This document shows positions 1-8,377 of a DNA stretch of 64,000 nucleotides, piece after piece. The first letter of the stretch is position 1, and each line of letters begins with the position of its first letter. The notes beneath the pieces are model-generated. The model did not search any database. It saw only the letters and a program-made list of their open reading frames with translations, and was not told the DNA's origin. The stretch comes from Flavobacterium supellecticarium (lineage in GTDB: Bacteria; Bacteroidota; Bacteroidia; Flavobacteriales; Flavobacteriaceae): the NCBI RefSeq assembly GCF_004801375.1, contig NZ_SSNZ01000004.1:147219-211218 (forward strand), given 5' to 3'. The position numbers and the translations under genes are program-made.

Positions 1-5
1 CTTAT

Positions 6-39
6 AAAAAAACCCACCCCTGATTTTCGCAAGGATGGG
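6..39 (-). terminator. possible second terminator at the window edge
   Basis: On the minus strand CCCATCC (39-33) can pair with GGGTGGG-type bases at 20-13, with one wobble and a 12-base loop. A run of T residues follows. It lies just beyond the dnaJ terminator, so it may be a backup or may belong to a gene outside the window. Confidence 0.4.
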
Positions 40-52
40 AAAAATTGCTATG

Positions 53-87
53 AAAAAGAAATTCACCAGCCTTAGCTAGTGAATTTC
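53..87 (-). terminator. rho-independent terminator of grpE-dnaJ
   Basis: The arms GAAATTCACCAGC (58-70) and GCTAGTGAATTTC (75-87) form a 13-bp stem with a four-base loop. The single irregular pair is a G-U wobble when read on the minus strand but a mismatch on the plus strand, and a U-tract follows only on the minus side. This marks it as the end of the dnaJ transcript. Confidence 0.75.
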
Positions 88-109
88 AAAAGTATAACTT
101 TTATAATCA

Positions 110-1240
110 TTATGAAAACATGTCCTTAACTTTTTCAAAAAATGATTTATCCGATTTTTCCGGTTTCGGGACAAAGTGTTCGTCTTCCAACATTTTCTCA
201 AAAAACTGTTTCTGTTCTTTGTTCAGTGTTTTCGGTGTCCATACATTAACATGTACCAGTAAATCACCACTACCGTAATTGTTCAGACTTGGGATTCCTT
301 TACCTTTTAATCGCAGAATTTTACCGGATTGTATTCCTTCTTCCAGTTTGATACGTACTTTTCCGTTTACGGTATCGATATCTTTTGAGGTTCCCAAAGC
401 GGCTTCCGGGAAACTGATATACAAATCGTAGTGCAGGTTTTCGCCTTCACGCTTTAATTTTTCGTGCTCCACCTCTTCGATAGCCACGATCAAATCGCCC
501 GGAACGCTGTTTCCACCTGGTGCGTCGTTTCCTTTTCCGGCTACTTTTAACTGCATACCGTCTACTACTCCTGCCGGAATTTTGATCGATACTGTTTCGT
601 CTTCCATGATCATTCCCTGTGCATCGGCATTAGACGGTTTGCCATCGATAATTTGTCCGCTACCACTACAGGTATGACAGGGAGAAGAGGTTTGCATTCG
701 GCCCAGAATCGTATTGGTCACTTTAGTCACCTGACCCGAACCGTTACAGGTTGGACAGGTTTTATAGGTTACCCCTTGCGCCTGAACTTTACGTTTCACT
801 TTGACTTTTTTCTCAACGCCGTTTGCGATTTCTTCCAGTGTTAATTTCACTTTGATACGCAGGTTACTCCCTTTCATACGACGTTGTCCGCCACCGCCAC
901 CGAATCCGCCGCTAAAACCGCCGAATCCGCCACCGAAAGCGCTTCCGAAAATATCCCCGAACTGACTAAATATGTCGTCCATATTCATATGTCCGCCACC
1001 GCCAAAACCGCCTGCACCGTCGAAAGCTGCATGACCATATTGATCGTAACGTGCTTTTTTGTCAGGATCACTTAGTACTTCATACGCTTCGGCAGCGAGT
1101 TTGAATTTTTCTTCGGCTTCTTTATCGCCCGGATTTTTATCAGGATGATATTCGATCGCTTTTTTTCGGTACGCTTTTTTAATTTGCTCCGGAGAAGCGC
1201 TTTTATCAATACCTAATATTTCGTAAAAATCTTTTTTCAT
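110..1240 (-). CDS. dnaJ: chaperone DnaJ (Hsp40)
   Basis: This is a co-chaperone that delivers substrates to DnaK and stimulates its ATPase in the cytoplasm. The J domain covers residues 1-70 with HPD at 32-34. A Gly/Phe-rich stretch follows at about 76-118, then the zinc region and the C-terminal substrate-binding domains. Only two CxxCxGxG motifs are present (from residues 162 and 188), whereas the classical type I protein has four, so only one zinc site is expected. Overall length (376 residues) is normal because the rest of the protein is intact. It lies 71 bases downstream of grpE on the same strand and ends at a clear terminator, so the two form one heat-shock operon. Confidence 0.97.
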   Translation of the reverse strand: MKKDFYEILGIDKSASPEQIKKAYRKKAIEYHPDKNPGDKEAEEKFKLAAEAYEVLSDPDKKARYDQYGHAAFDGAGGFGGGGHMNMDDIFSQFGDIFGSAFGGGFGGFSGGFGGGGGQRRMKGSNLRIKVKLTLEEIANGVEKKVKVKRKVQAQGVTYKTCPTCNGSGQVTKVTNTILGRMQTSSPCHTCSGSGQIIDGKPSNADAQGMIMEDETVSIKIPAGVVDGMQLKVAGKGNDAPGGNSVPGDLIVAIEEVEHEKLKREGENLHYDLYISFPEAALGTSKDIDTVNGKVRIKLEEGIQSGKILRLKGKGIPSLNNYGSGDLLVHVNVWTPKTLNKEQKQFFEKMLEDEHFVPKPEKSDKSFFEKVKDMFS

Positions 1241-1311
1241 AAACCAAATTATTCCAATTGAAATACTCCGAAGTCACTAAAAATGCCTCCGGAGTTTCTG
1301 TTTTTTAAGCT

Positions 1312-1878
1312 TTATTGTCCTACCACTACTTTTGGAAAACGGATAATTTTGTCGCCAAGTTTGTATCCTTTTTCGATAACATCCACAATTTTCCCTTTTA
1401 ATTCTTCCGACGGTGCCGGAATCAGGGTAATGGCTTCTGCATAATCCGCATCAAAAGCATCACCTGCTTTAAGTTCTACTTCTTCAAGACCTTTCGACAC
1501 TAATGTCGATTTTAACTTATCATAAATCAGCGTCACTCCTTTTGTCAGGTTTTCGTCACCAAGGTTTTTTGCGATTTCCGGCAAAGCTCTGTCAAAATCG
1601 TCCAATACCGGCAACATTGCCTGTAAAACTTCCTGATTGGCTGTTTTAAACAGATCCAATCGTTCTTTAGAAGTTCGTTTTTTATAATTTTCAAACTCCG
1701 CAAACAATCGTAGGAATTTGTCTTTTTCTTTCGCTATTTCTTCCTGCAATTGTTCTTCAACAGTAAGTTCCGGTTGTGGAATCCCCTGATTTTCTGCTAC
1801 ATTTTCACCTTGTGCTGTTTCTTTTTCTATGTTTTCAGTATTTTCCTGGCTCATATTTTTAAATATTTTCTTGAACAT
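1312..1878 (-). CDS. grpE: nucleotide exchange factor GrpE
   Basis: GrpE releases ADP from DnaK and so drives the chaperone cycle. The acidic N-terminus (about residues 10-45) is followed by a long helix (about 45-95) holding ENYKKRTSKER, then the conserved LPVLDDFDRAL segment and a C-terminal beta domain ending in RFPKVVVGQ. The length of 188 residues is typical. It is the first gene of the grpE-dnaJ operon. A promoter with a TACTTTTG box lies about 30 bases upstream. No CIRCE inverted repeat is visible in the leader. Confidence 0.96.
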   Translation of the reverse strand: MFKKIFKNMSQENTENIEKETAQGENVAENQGIPQPELTVEEQLQEEIAKEKDKFLRLFAEFENYKKRTSKERLDLFKTANQEVLQAMLPVLDDFDRALPEIAKNLGDENLTKGVTLIYDKLKSTLVSKGLEEVELKAGDAFDADYAEAITLIPAPSEELKGKIVDVIEKGYKLGDKIIRFPKVVVGQ

Positions 1879-1907
1879 TTTTCAGTTTATATCGCTAATT
1901 TGGGTTG

Positions 1908-1939
1908 CAAAAGTATTGCCAAATATTTAAAAATGTCAA
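1908..1939 (-). promoter_or_regulatory. promoter of grpE-dnaJ
   Basis: On the minus strand TACTTTTG (1915-1908) matches the Bacteroidetes -7 box TAnnTTTG. A TTG at 1939-1937 sits 21 bases upstream as the -33 element. The grpE start codon follows after about 30 bases. Confidence 0.6.
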
Positions 1940-2110
1940 TTTGTCACCCAACTATTTTTTAAAAACCGTTATTAACTGCAAAAAAGACAAGGTTTTACCG
2001 GCCTTTCAAAGGTCATTTACCTCCAAAAAAAGCACAATAAAAATGGCTTTTTAGTGCGATTCGTAATAGAAATTTAATATAATTTTAAGAATTTATTCGT
2101 TTCGTTTCGA

Positions 2111-2118
2111 TAGATTTG
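2111..2118 (+). promoter_or_regulatory. -7 box upstream of the YceI gene
   Basis: TAGATTTG matches TAnnTTTG and lies 22 bases before the ATG at 2141. No clear TTG is seen at the expected -33 distance, so the call rests on one box. Confidence 0.5.
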
Positions 2119-2140
2119 TGGAAACTAAAAATTTATTTTT

Positions 2141-2806
2141 ATGAAAAAAGGCATTTTAAGTTTATTTGTTTTAGCGACTTTGTCACTGGCTTCCTGCAAA
2201 AAAGAAACAACCAATGAAGCAGAGATTAAAGAAACGGTAGAAGCTCCTGTTACGTCAAACGAAGCCGTAAAGTTTAATGTCGATGCCAAAGCATCTTCCA
2301 TCAACTGGGTAGGTAGCAAACCAACCGGAAAACATACCGGAACGATCAACATTAAAAATGGTGAACTATATGCCAAAGATGGTGTTATTGAAACCGGAAA
2401 GGTTTTTATCGACATGACATCAATTGCCGTAACCGATTTAAAAGGTGACGAAAAAACAAGTTTGGAAGGTCATTTAAAAGGTCTTGGAAAAGAAAGCGAT
2501 GTGGATCATTTCTTTAACACCAAAAAATATCCGGAAGCGGTATTTGAAATTACCAAAGTAACCGAAGAAGCCGGAAAGAAAATGGTTGAAGGTAACCTGA
2601 CGTTAAAAGACATCACGAAAAGTGTGAAATTCCCGGCCTCTATTACTGCCGATGCCAACGGTATCAGCATCGAAAGTGAGCCTTTTACAATAAATCGAAC
2701 ATTATGGAATGTAAATTATGGATCCAAATCTGTATTTGACAATTTAGGAGACAAATTTATCAATGACGATATCGAATTAAAAGTTAGCGTAAAAGCAACA
2801 AAATAA
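2141..2806 (+). CDS. YceI-family lipoprotein
   Basis: The protein begins with a lipoprotein signal whose lipobox LASC puts the lipidated cysteine at residue 19. A low-complexity Glu/Thr linker follows, then a YceI beta-barrel domain from about residue 42 to the end. Members of this family bind isoprenoid or other long lipids in an eight-stranded barrel, but the ligand here is not known. Family features visible are WVGSKPTGKHTGTI near the start of the domain, the HFF pattern in the middle and FTINRTLWNV near the end. It is transcribed alone, with its own promoter box and a strong terminator that overlaps the end of the convergent epimerase gene. Confidence 0.9.
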   Translation: MKKGILSLFVLATLSLASCKKETTNEAEIKETVEAPVTSNEAVKFNVDAKASSINWVGSKPTGKHTGTINIKNGELYAKDGVIETGKVFIDMTSIAVTDLKGDEKTSLEGHLKGLGKESDVDHFFNTKKYPEAVFEITKVTEEAGKKMVEGNLTLKDITKSVKFPASITADANGISIESEPFTINRTLWNVNYGSKSVFDNLGDKFINDDIELKVSVKATK

Positions 2807-2836
2807 TTATTACTTCATCTTACAATTATGCTACGG

Positions 2837-2864
2837 AGTGCTGAATATTTTCAGCACTTTTTTT
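2837..2864 (+). terminator. rho-independent terminator after the YceI gene
   Basis: AGTGCTGAA and TTCAGCACT form a perfect 9-bp stem with a TATT loop, followed by at least six T residues. The T-tract reaches the stop codon of the convergent epimerase gene. Confidence 0.85.
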
Positions 2865-3771
2865 ATGGTCGTAACAGATTATCCAATGCTTTATCAAGGA
2901 ATTTGTATTTAAACTGAAATCCATTATCCAGCGCTTTTTGCGCACTCACCTTCTGACTTTCGAACAACAATATATGCATATCGCCCAAAATGAGCTTCAT
3001 CATAAAACGAGGTGCATTTGGCAGAATCACCTCTTTATTTACCGCGTCGGCGATTGCTTTTATCATTTCCTGACTCGTTACCGGATTGGGCGCAACGGCA
3101 TTAAAAACACCATTCCAGTTGTTTTCCATTGCAAAATAAATCATATCGGCCAGATCGTGAATATGAATCCAGGACTGAAATTGTTTACCGGAACCAAAAC
3201 CGGCCGCCATTCCCATTTTAATTGGTTTGAGCATTTCCATTAAAACGCCACCCTGATTGGACAGCACCAATCCAAAACGGAGTTTGCATACATTTATATT
3301 GAGTCGACGGAATTGATCGACAGCATCCTCCCATTTAAGCACAACATTCCCAAGAAACGTATCGCTTACTTCTTTCGATTCTTCACTATATAGCACGGTT
3401 TGGCTATCCGGATAAATTCCGATAGCGGAAGCACTGATAATTTGTCGGACCTGATTTGGGTTTTCTTTGAGTACTTTATACAAAAGATTGGACGACAAAA
3501 TCCGGCTTTCAATAATTTCTTCTTTATAGGCCGAAGTCCATCGTTTTGAAATGGAAGCACCTGCCAGATGTACGATTACATCCACTCCCAACAAGCAGTT
3601 TTCATCTATAATACCCTGTTCCGGATTCCAGAAAAACCCGTGGTAACAGGATTCTTTTTCAATTTTCTTCCGGGAAGTAGTGAGATAATGAATCGCAATA
3701 CCATTTTGCAACAGCAACGCAACCAATTCCTTACCTACTAAACCGGTAGCTCCTGTAATTAATACTTTCAT
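2863..3771 (-). CDS. TIGR01777 / SDR39U1-family NAD(P)-binding epimerase-like protein
   Basis: This is an atypical short-chain dehydrogenase of the TIGR01777 group, which has the Rossmann glycine motif ITGATGLVGKELV at residues 4-16 and a C-terminal DUF1731-like segment. Its substrate is not established. The conserved FFWNPEQGIID, VDVIVHLAGASI and SASAIGIYP stretches are present. I chose the ATG at 3771 because it gives the usual MKVLITGATG start and has AAAGGGTGT directly upstream. The longer reading (to 3804) adds 11 unconserved residues. The gene is single and points towards the YceI gene. Confidence 0.88.
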   Translation of the reverse strand: MKVLITGATGLVGKELVALLLQNGIAIHYLTTSRKKIEKESCYHGFFWNPEQGIIDENCLLGVDVIVHLAGASISKRWTSAYKEEIIESRILSSNLLYKVLKENPNQVRQIISASAIGIYPDSQTVLYSEESKEVSDTFLGNVVLKWEDAVDQFRRLNINVCKLRFGLVLSNQGGVLMEMLKPIKMGMAAGFGSGKQFQSWIHIHDLADMIYFAMENNWNGVFNAVAPNPVTSQEMIKAIADAVNKEVILPNAPRFMMKLILGDMHILLFESQKVSAQKALDNGFQFKYKFLDKALDNLLRP

Positions 3772-3916
3772 ACACCCTTTCTTTTTCAAAAACACCGACA
3801 ACAATAAAGCTTACACTCTTTTCATTTTCAGCATTTTATTACAAATTTAAACGCTATATCGGGAATATAAAAGTTATTTAAGTTAGGTTTAACGTAGTAA
3901 AATCAACCTTAAAAGA

Positions 3917-4369
3917 TTACTTAATCCGTACACTCCATTCAAACTCCATTTCCGATACCTGATCTCCTTTTTCGTCTCTTCCGATTGATTTCATCCAAAA
4001 AGTTTGTCCTTCGCCGGTTGCAATGGTATTTTTAATTGCCGCTTCGATCAGATGACCATCGTTGCAAACAAACGTAATTCGGCCTCGTGCTTTTTTTGAA
4101 AAATTACCTTTATTATTCGCAACAAGCATCGAAATCTTTTTTCCGCTAAGCTGAATCTGGTACATCACCAAAGCACCGGTAGTCAATTCGGCTGCCATTG
4201 CCTGAACGGCAAAATACATCGAATTAAACGGATTTTGATTGAACCAGCGATGCTTGACCGTTACTTCACAGGAAACTTCCGATATCTTTCGCACACGTAC
4301 ACCACTCCAAAAAGCCGATGGTAATTTAAAGAACAAGAAGGTGTTTAGTTTTGAAGGTGTAAATTTCAT
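3917..4369 (-). CDS. DUF4442 hotdog-fold protein (putative thioesterase-like)
   Basis: The 150-residue protein matches the DUF4442 pattern, a hotdog-fold family related to PaaI-type thioesterases. The conserved HRWFNQNPFNSMYFAVQAMA segment is at about residues 40-60, in the place of the hotdog helix that usually carries the active site. No signal peptide or membrane segment is seen, so it should be cytoplasmic. A thioesterase activity is inferred from the fold only. It follows the epimerase on the same strand at 145 bases and need not be cotranscribed. Confidence 0.78.
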   Translation of the reverse strand: MKFTPSKLNTFLFFKLPSAFWSGVRVRKISEVSCEVTVKHRWFNQNPFNSMYFAVQAMAAELTTGALVMYQIQLSGKKISMLVANNKGNFSKKARGRITFVCNDGHLIEAAIKNTIATGEGQTFWMKSIGRDEKGDQVSEMEFEWSVRIK

Positions 4370-4829
4370 AAAGCCTTATTTTTCTATAAAAATACAAAAA
4401 ATACTATGCGCTCATATAAAAATTTAAAAGTTACCTTACCCCCTTTTTTACAACCCCCTTTTTTTTTCAAAAATTAATCCATCGTCTTTAGTTCCCACAA
4501 AAATGTATTATATAATGACATCCTTTAGAAACAAGACATGTACAATTTCAATACACTATTGAAAAACAAAACAAACAAATAAGACTATTCCATTTTGTCT
4601 TATATATGAGCTGAGTTTTCCCTTTTTAATACAAAACCCTTATTCTACTATACTTAACGAGTAGATAATGCGATTTCTCCGATTTTACAATTGTTAAAAA
4701 AAAGTTAAATTAATGTACTATGTAATACAAGATACCATCCTTTAGATATATATTTGCATAAGAAAATAATAGCTAATCAATAGTATTATAAAAACGAGAA
4801 TCAATCATCAATCAAAAAACAATAGTAGT
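4370..4829 (+). promoter_or_regulatory. 460-base non-coding stretch with a promoter box for the DUF4870-PadR-PspC genes
   Basis: I see no plausible gene here. TATATTTG at 4749-4756 matches the Bacteroidetes -7 box and is followed by a leader of about 70 bases. The stretch CATCCTTTAGA occurs twice (near 4518 and 4737) and could be a regulator half-site. Two poly-pyrimidine blocks near 4440-4470 lie between the divergent genes. Confidence 0.5.
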
Positions 4830-5285
4830 ATGAACGCAACAACTAACGAAAAGAACACCGCGACGATCATGCATCTAAGCACCTTAAGTCAGTATTTTAT
4901 TCCATTTGGGAATTATTTTTTCCCGATATTAATCTGGGCTTTTAAAAAAGACAAATCCGAATTTGTGGATTACAATGGTAAACAAACCCTTAATTTCCAA
5001 TTAAGCATGTTGTTATACTCTCTAATCCTATTATTACTATCGGTACCGATATTGTTGTATACGATTTTTAAAAACATTTCATTCAGCAACTTTGACGGTA
5101 GCGACCTGATTATCCGCGAAATGTCGACAGCCAATGTTTCCGGAATCGTAATTGTAGCCGCAATTGCCGCACTGCTATTCTGCTTTTTAAAAGTAATGGA
5201 ATTTTTCCTGGTTATTTATGCCGCGGTAAAAAGCAGTAACGGACAGAAATACCATTATCCGTTAAGCATCAACTTTTTAAGATAA
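4830..5285 (+). CDS. DUF4870 domain membrane protein
   Basis: The 151-residue protein has three hydrophobic segments (about residues 20-36, 58-82 and 104-130) and the DUF4870 hallmarks LSQYFIPFGNYFFPILIW and FVDYNGKQTLNFQLS. Family members are small inner-membrane proteins that often sit beside PadR regulators and PspC or GIN-domain genes, as here. The molecular role is unknown. It is the first gene of the module and has its own promoter box upstream. The 15-mer ATCAATCATCAATCA occurs in its leader and twice in the leader of the next gene. Confidence 0.85.
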   Translation: MNATTNEKNTATIMHLSTLSQYFIPFGNYFFPILIWAFKKDKSEFVDYNGKQTLNFQLSMLLYSLILLLLSVPILLYTIFKNISFSNFDGSDLIIREMSTANVSGIVIVAAIAALLFCFLKVMEFFLVIYAAVKSSNGQKYHYPLSINFLR

Positions 5286-5289
5286 AAAA

Positions 5290-5323
5290 ATCAATCATCA
5301 ATCACATCATCAATCATCAATCA
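5290..5323 (+). repeat. ATCAATCATCAATCA leader repeats upstream of the PadR gene
   Basis: The 15-mer ATCAATCATCAATCA occurs exactly at 5290-5304 and 5309-5323, and once more at 4800-4814 in the leader of the preceding gene. All three copies lie just before start codons. They may be a regulatory or translational element or simple-sequence expansion. Confidence 0.7.
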
Positions 5324-5358
5324 AAAAATGAACAGTTTAATCACAAAAAAGAAATTCT

Positions 5359-5691
5359 ATGAACATTGAGAACACTAAAGCTCAGATGCGCAAAGGAATT
5401 CTGGAATTCTGCATCCTCTCCGTGATCAAGGAAAAAGATGCCTATACATCCGAAATTCTGGACACCCTAAAAAACGCAAAACTACTCGTTGTGGAAGGTA
5501 CCGTATACCCCTTGTTGACCCGGTTAAAAAACGACGGATTATTAAACTACCGTTGGGAAGAATCGACCTCCGGGCCACCGAGAAAATACTATAGCCTAAC
5601 CGAAGAAGGACACGAATTTTTAAAAGAATTAAATAGTACCTGGACAGAACTATCTGATGCAGTAACCATTATAACCAGCCAAAACCAATAG
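5359..5691 (+). CDS. PadR-family transcriptional regulator
   Basis: This 110-residue protein is a winged-helix regulator of the PadR type. It shows the conserved start MRKGILEFCILSVI, the DAYTSEIL helix, VVEGTVYPLLTRLKNDGLL as recognition helix and SGPPRKYYSLTEEG as the wing. It is short, with only a brief C-terminal helix, as in the PadR-s2 subgroup. It lies two bases before the PspC gene, so they are cotranscribed and it probably controls the module, including itself. A 13-codon upstream reading frame (5328-5369) overlaps its start codon and could couple translation. Confidence 0.93.
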   Translation: MNIENTKAQMRKGILEFCILSVIKEKDAYTSEILDTLKNAKLLVVEGTVYPLLTRLKNDGLLNYRWEESTSGPPRKYYSLTEEGHEFLKELNSTWTELSDAVTIITSQNQ

Positions 5692-5693
5692 CC

Positions 5694-7427
5694 ATGAACA
5701 AAACAGTAAGTATAAATTTAGGAGGTTTTTTCTTTCATATAGATGAAGACGCCTTTCAGAAATTGAACCGATACTTCGATGCAATCAAGCGCTCCTTATC
5801 CCCAGATGGCCGGGACGAAATTATGAATGACATCGAAAGTAGAATTGCAGAACTTTTATCGGAGAAACTTTCGAGCGACAAACAAGTAGTAAGTCTAAAC
5901 GAGATCGATCAGGTTATCGCCGTAATGGGCCAGCCGGAAGATTACCGACTGGAAGACGATGCAGATACTCCGAAACAAACCTATACAACCTATACCACAA
6001 ACGGTTCCAAAAAATTATACCGTGACAAAGAAAAGGGAATGCTTGGTGGTGTCGCCGCTGGTTTCGGGCACTATATCGGACTGGATCCGCTTTGGTTACG
6101 AATTATTCTGATCTTATTAACATTAGCCGGATTTGGAGCCGGAATTGTAGCCTATATCATTTTATGGATCCTGGTTCCGGAAGCAAAATCAACAGCCGAG
6201 AAACTGGAAATGACCGGAGAACCGATCACGATATCGAATATCGAAAAGAAGGTTCGTGAAGGCTTTGGGGAAATTACCGACAAGATCAATAATCTTGATC
6301 ATCAAAAAATAGCCGATGAAGCCAAAAGTGGTGCTACAAAAGTCGCTACCACTATAGAGGATGTTTTCCTGGTAATTTTTAAAGTATTTGCCAAAGTAAT
6401 CGGCGCTATAATCGTGATCTTTTCCTTAATGGGATTAATCGGAATTGTGGTCACCTCCTTTATGATGATTTTTACCGCAGCGATTCCAAACTCTCCTTTC
6501 TTTGACTTTATGAATGCGTTTAACTATACCGATATGCCGATGTGGTTATTGGGTCTGCTAACCTTTTTAAGTATTGGAATCCCATTATTTTTCTTCTTCC
6601 TGTTAGGATTAAAAATTCTGGTAAACAACCTGCGATCTATTGGAAATGTAGCGAAATTCACCTTATTGGGAATCTGGATTATTTCATTGATCATGTTGAT
6701 CTATTTAGGAATCCGTCAGGCGACAGAAGTTGGTTTTGAAGGCAAAGTAGTCGAAAAAAAGAATATTGATTTAACCGTTAATGACACCTTACATATTAAG
6801 ATGCGTTTTAATGATTATTTCTCCAAAACAGCCGATAGCGACACCGAATTCCGATTTGCGCAGGATTCGGCACAAAACGAGGTCATTTATTCCAACAATA
6901 TTGAAGTCCATATACTAAGAACGTCGGAAGCACCTTATGTTCAAATCGAAAAAGTAGCCGGAGGACATTCGTTATCCGATGCGCGTAAAAGAGCTGAAAA
7001 AATCAAATACAACTTTGAAATTAAAAACAGTACCTTATTCTTAGACAACTATTTACTGACTGGTATTGCGAATAAATACCGTAACCAAAAAGTTAAAGTA
7101 TACCTATATCTTCCGGAAGGTACCATTATCCATCCGGGTGAAAATGTAGACGATTACCTGGAAAACAATTATTCGAATTATTACCTGCAGAGTGGCAATG
7201 ATCAATACCACTACCGTGTTGAAAAAGAAGAATTAAAATGTCTGGACTGCCCAATAGATGAAAATGAAGAATGGAACGAAGATGACGCCGACAGTACCAA
7301 TACTACAACAACCGTAACCATTAACGGTAAAGGGGTTCAGATTAAAGAAAATTCGAAAAAAGAAGTAACCAAAAGTGTTGAAGGTGTTGAATTGCGAAAA
7401 GATAAAATTATCATCAACACCAAATAA
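5694..7427 (+). CDS. PspC domain protein with multi-pass membrane segment
   Basis: The N-terminal region (residues 1-95) is a conserved Bacteroidetes domain beginning NKTVSINLGGFFFHIDE. A PspC domain follows at about 104-165 with LYRDKEKGMLGGVAAGFGHY and a membrane helix. Three to four more helices lie between about residues 220 and 350, and the C-terminal 200 residues resemble a periplasmic GIN-like beta domain with an acidic Asn/Asp/Thr-rich patch. PspC proteins sense or respond to envelope stress in other bacteria, and here only the context supports such a role. The gene is tightly coupled to the PadR regulator. Confidence 0.88.
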   Translation: MNKTVSINLGGFFFHIDEDAFQKLNRYFDAIKRSLSPDGRDEIMNDIESRIAELLSEKLSSDKQVVSLNEIDQVIAVMGQPEDYRLEDDADTPKQTYTTYTTNGSKKLYRDKEKGMLGGVAAGFGHYIGLDPLWLRIILILLTLAGFGAGIVAYIILWILVPEAKSTAEKLEMTGEPITISNIEKKVREGFGEITDKINNLDHQKIADEAKSGATKVATTIEDVFLVIFKVFAKVIGAIIVIFSLMGLIGIVVTSFMMIFTAAIPNSPFFDFMNAFNYTDMPMWLLGLLTFLSIGIPLFFFFLLGLKILVNNLRSIGNVAKFTLLGIWIISLIMLIYLGIRQATEVGFEGKVVEKKNIDLTVNDTLHIKMRFNDYFSKTADSDTEFRFAQDSAQNEVIYSNNIEVHILRTSEAPYVQIEKVAGGHSLSDARKRAEKIKYNFEIKNSTLFLDNYLLTGIANKYRNQKVKVYLYLPEGTIIHPGENVDDYLENNYSNYYLQSGNDQYHYRVEKEELKCLDCPIDENEEWNEDDADSTNTTTTVTINGKGVQIKENSKKEVTKSVEGVELRKDKIIINTK

Positions 7428-7511
7428 ATGAATTGCGGTAAAGTCGGCCAATTCGAACGTCGGCTTTACCGTTTCAAAAAGAGCATCAACCAACCCTCAA
7501 AAACGAATATT

Positions 7512-8255
7512 ATGATCAAATTAGCTGTTCATTTTGCAAAAGTAGTGATTGCCGCTGCGGCAGCATTACTATTCGGTTCCTGCAACAATATCAACATGCC
7601 TAACTTTCAAAAAGTTGACGGTGACGGGCATGTAACCACTCAAACGCGAAATATTACATCAAACTTTACCGCTATTTCGGCTTCCCGCGGCTTGGAAGTT
7701 ATTTTGGTACAAGCACCGGAAACTAAAATAACCGTTAAAGCCGATAGCAATTTACAAAACCACATCAAAACCGAAATCGTTGAAGGGGAATTGCGAATTA
7801 CTTCCGATGTAAACATCCGAAATGCGGAATCGAAAACCGTATATGTAGCCCTTCCCAAACTCGATTCTTTTCAGGCCTCAAGTGGTGTAAGTGTGAGCAG
7901 TTCCAATGTGCTACGCAACAATACGATTGCATTTTCATCCAGTAGTGGTAGTAGTATCGACGTAAAAGTAAATGCCGAAACTATTAGTTGTGAAAGCAGT
8001 AGCAGTAGCGAAATAAAAATTAAAGGAAAAGCAAACCGCCTGGAAACGGATTCTTCCAGTGGAAGTAGCATCGTTGCGGACAAGCTTACCGTAAAAGATG
8101 CCACCGCAGATGCCTCAAGTGGCAGTAGTATTGTACTCAATGCTATGCAAAGTCTTACTGCTGAAGCAAGCAGTGGCAGTTCGGTTTCCTATATCGGAAG
8201 TCCAAGCCTTTTAAAAAAGAAAGTCTCATCCGGTGGTAGTGTGTCACCTTACTAA
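7512..8255 (+). CDS. head GIN domain lipoprotein (DUF2807)
   Basis: The protein is a DUF2807 (GIN domain) lipoprotein that should sit on the periplasmic side of a membrane. The lipobox FGSC places the lipid cysteine at residue 24, and the rest is a beta-solenoid with many SSSGSS repeats. The ATG at 7512 is preferred because it gives a proper lipoprotein signal, whereas the reading from 7428 adds 28 charged residues before it. Function is unknown. It follows the PspC gene at 84 bases and ends at a good terminator, which suggests it is the last gene of the PadR-PspC operon. Confidence 0.88.
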   Translation: MIKLAVHFAKVVIAAAAALLFGSCNNINMPNFQKVDGDGHVTTQTRNITSNFTAISASRGLEVILVQAPETKITVKADSNLQNHIKTEIVEGELRITSDVNIRNAESKTVYVALPKLDSFQASSGVSVSSSNVLRNNTIAFSSSSGSSIDVKVNAETISCESSSSSEIKIKGKANRLETDSSSGSSIVADKLTVKDATADASSGSSIVLNAMQSLTAEASSGSSVSYIGSPSLLKKKVSSGGSVSPY

Positions 8256-8264
8256 TAAATCAGA

Positions 8265-8291
8265 AGCATCGCCATCGCGGTGCTTTTTTTT
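8265..8291 (+). terminator. terminator after the GIN lipoprotein gene
   Basis: AGCATCGC and GCGGTGCT pair over 8 bp with one wobble around a CATC loop. A run of T residues follows. Confidence 0.8.
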
Positions 8292-8348
8292 AGGATTAAT
8301 TTAAGGCAATCAACTGTGGAAATAGCCGGCGCGCAGCTATTTTTTACC

Positions 8349-8356
8349 TAAATTTG
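8349..8356 (+). promoter_or_regulatory. -7 box of the second GIN-domain gene
   Basis: TAAATTTG matches TAnnTTTG and lies 21 bases before the ATG at 8378, after the terminator of the preceding gene. This gene is therefore likely a separate transcript. Confidence 0.5.
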
Positions 8357-8377
8357 CGTTTCAAATTCAAATAGTTC

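Noticed and set aside
653..1075. Two small plus-strand reading frames inside dnaJ
   Set aside because: They run antisense to the conserved DnaJ protein and have low-complexity composition set by its Gly-rich and Cys-rich coding.
1241..1311. Terminator between grpE and dnaJ
   Set aside because: A partial inverted repeat (ACTCCG...CGGAGT) exists, but it has a long loop and no T-tract. The genes are better read as one operon.
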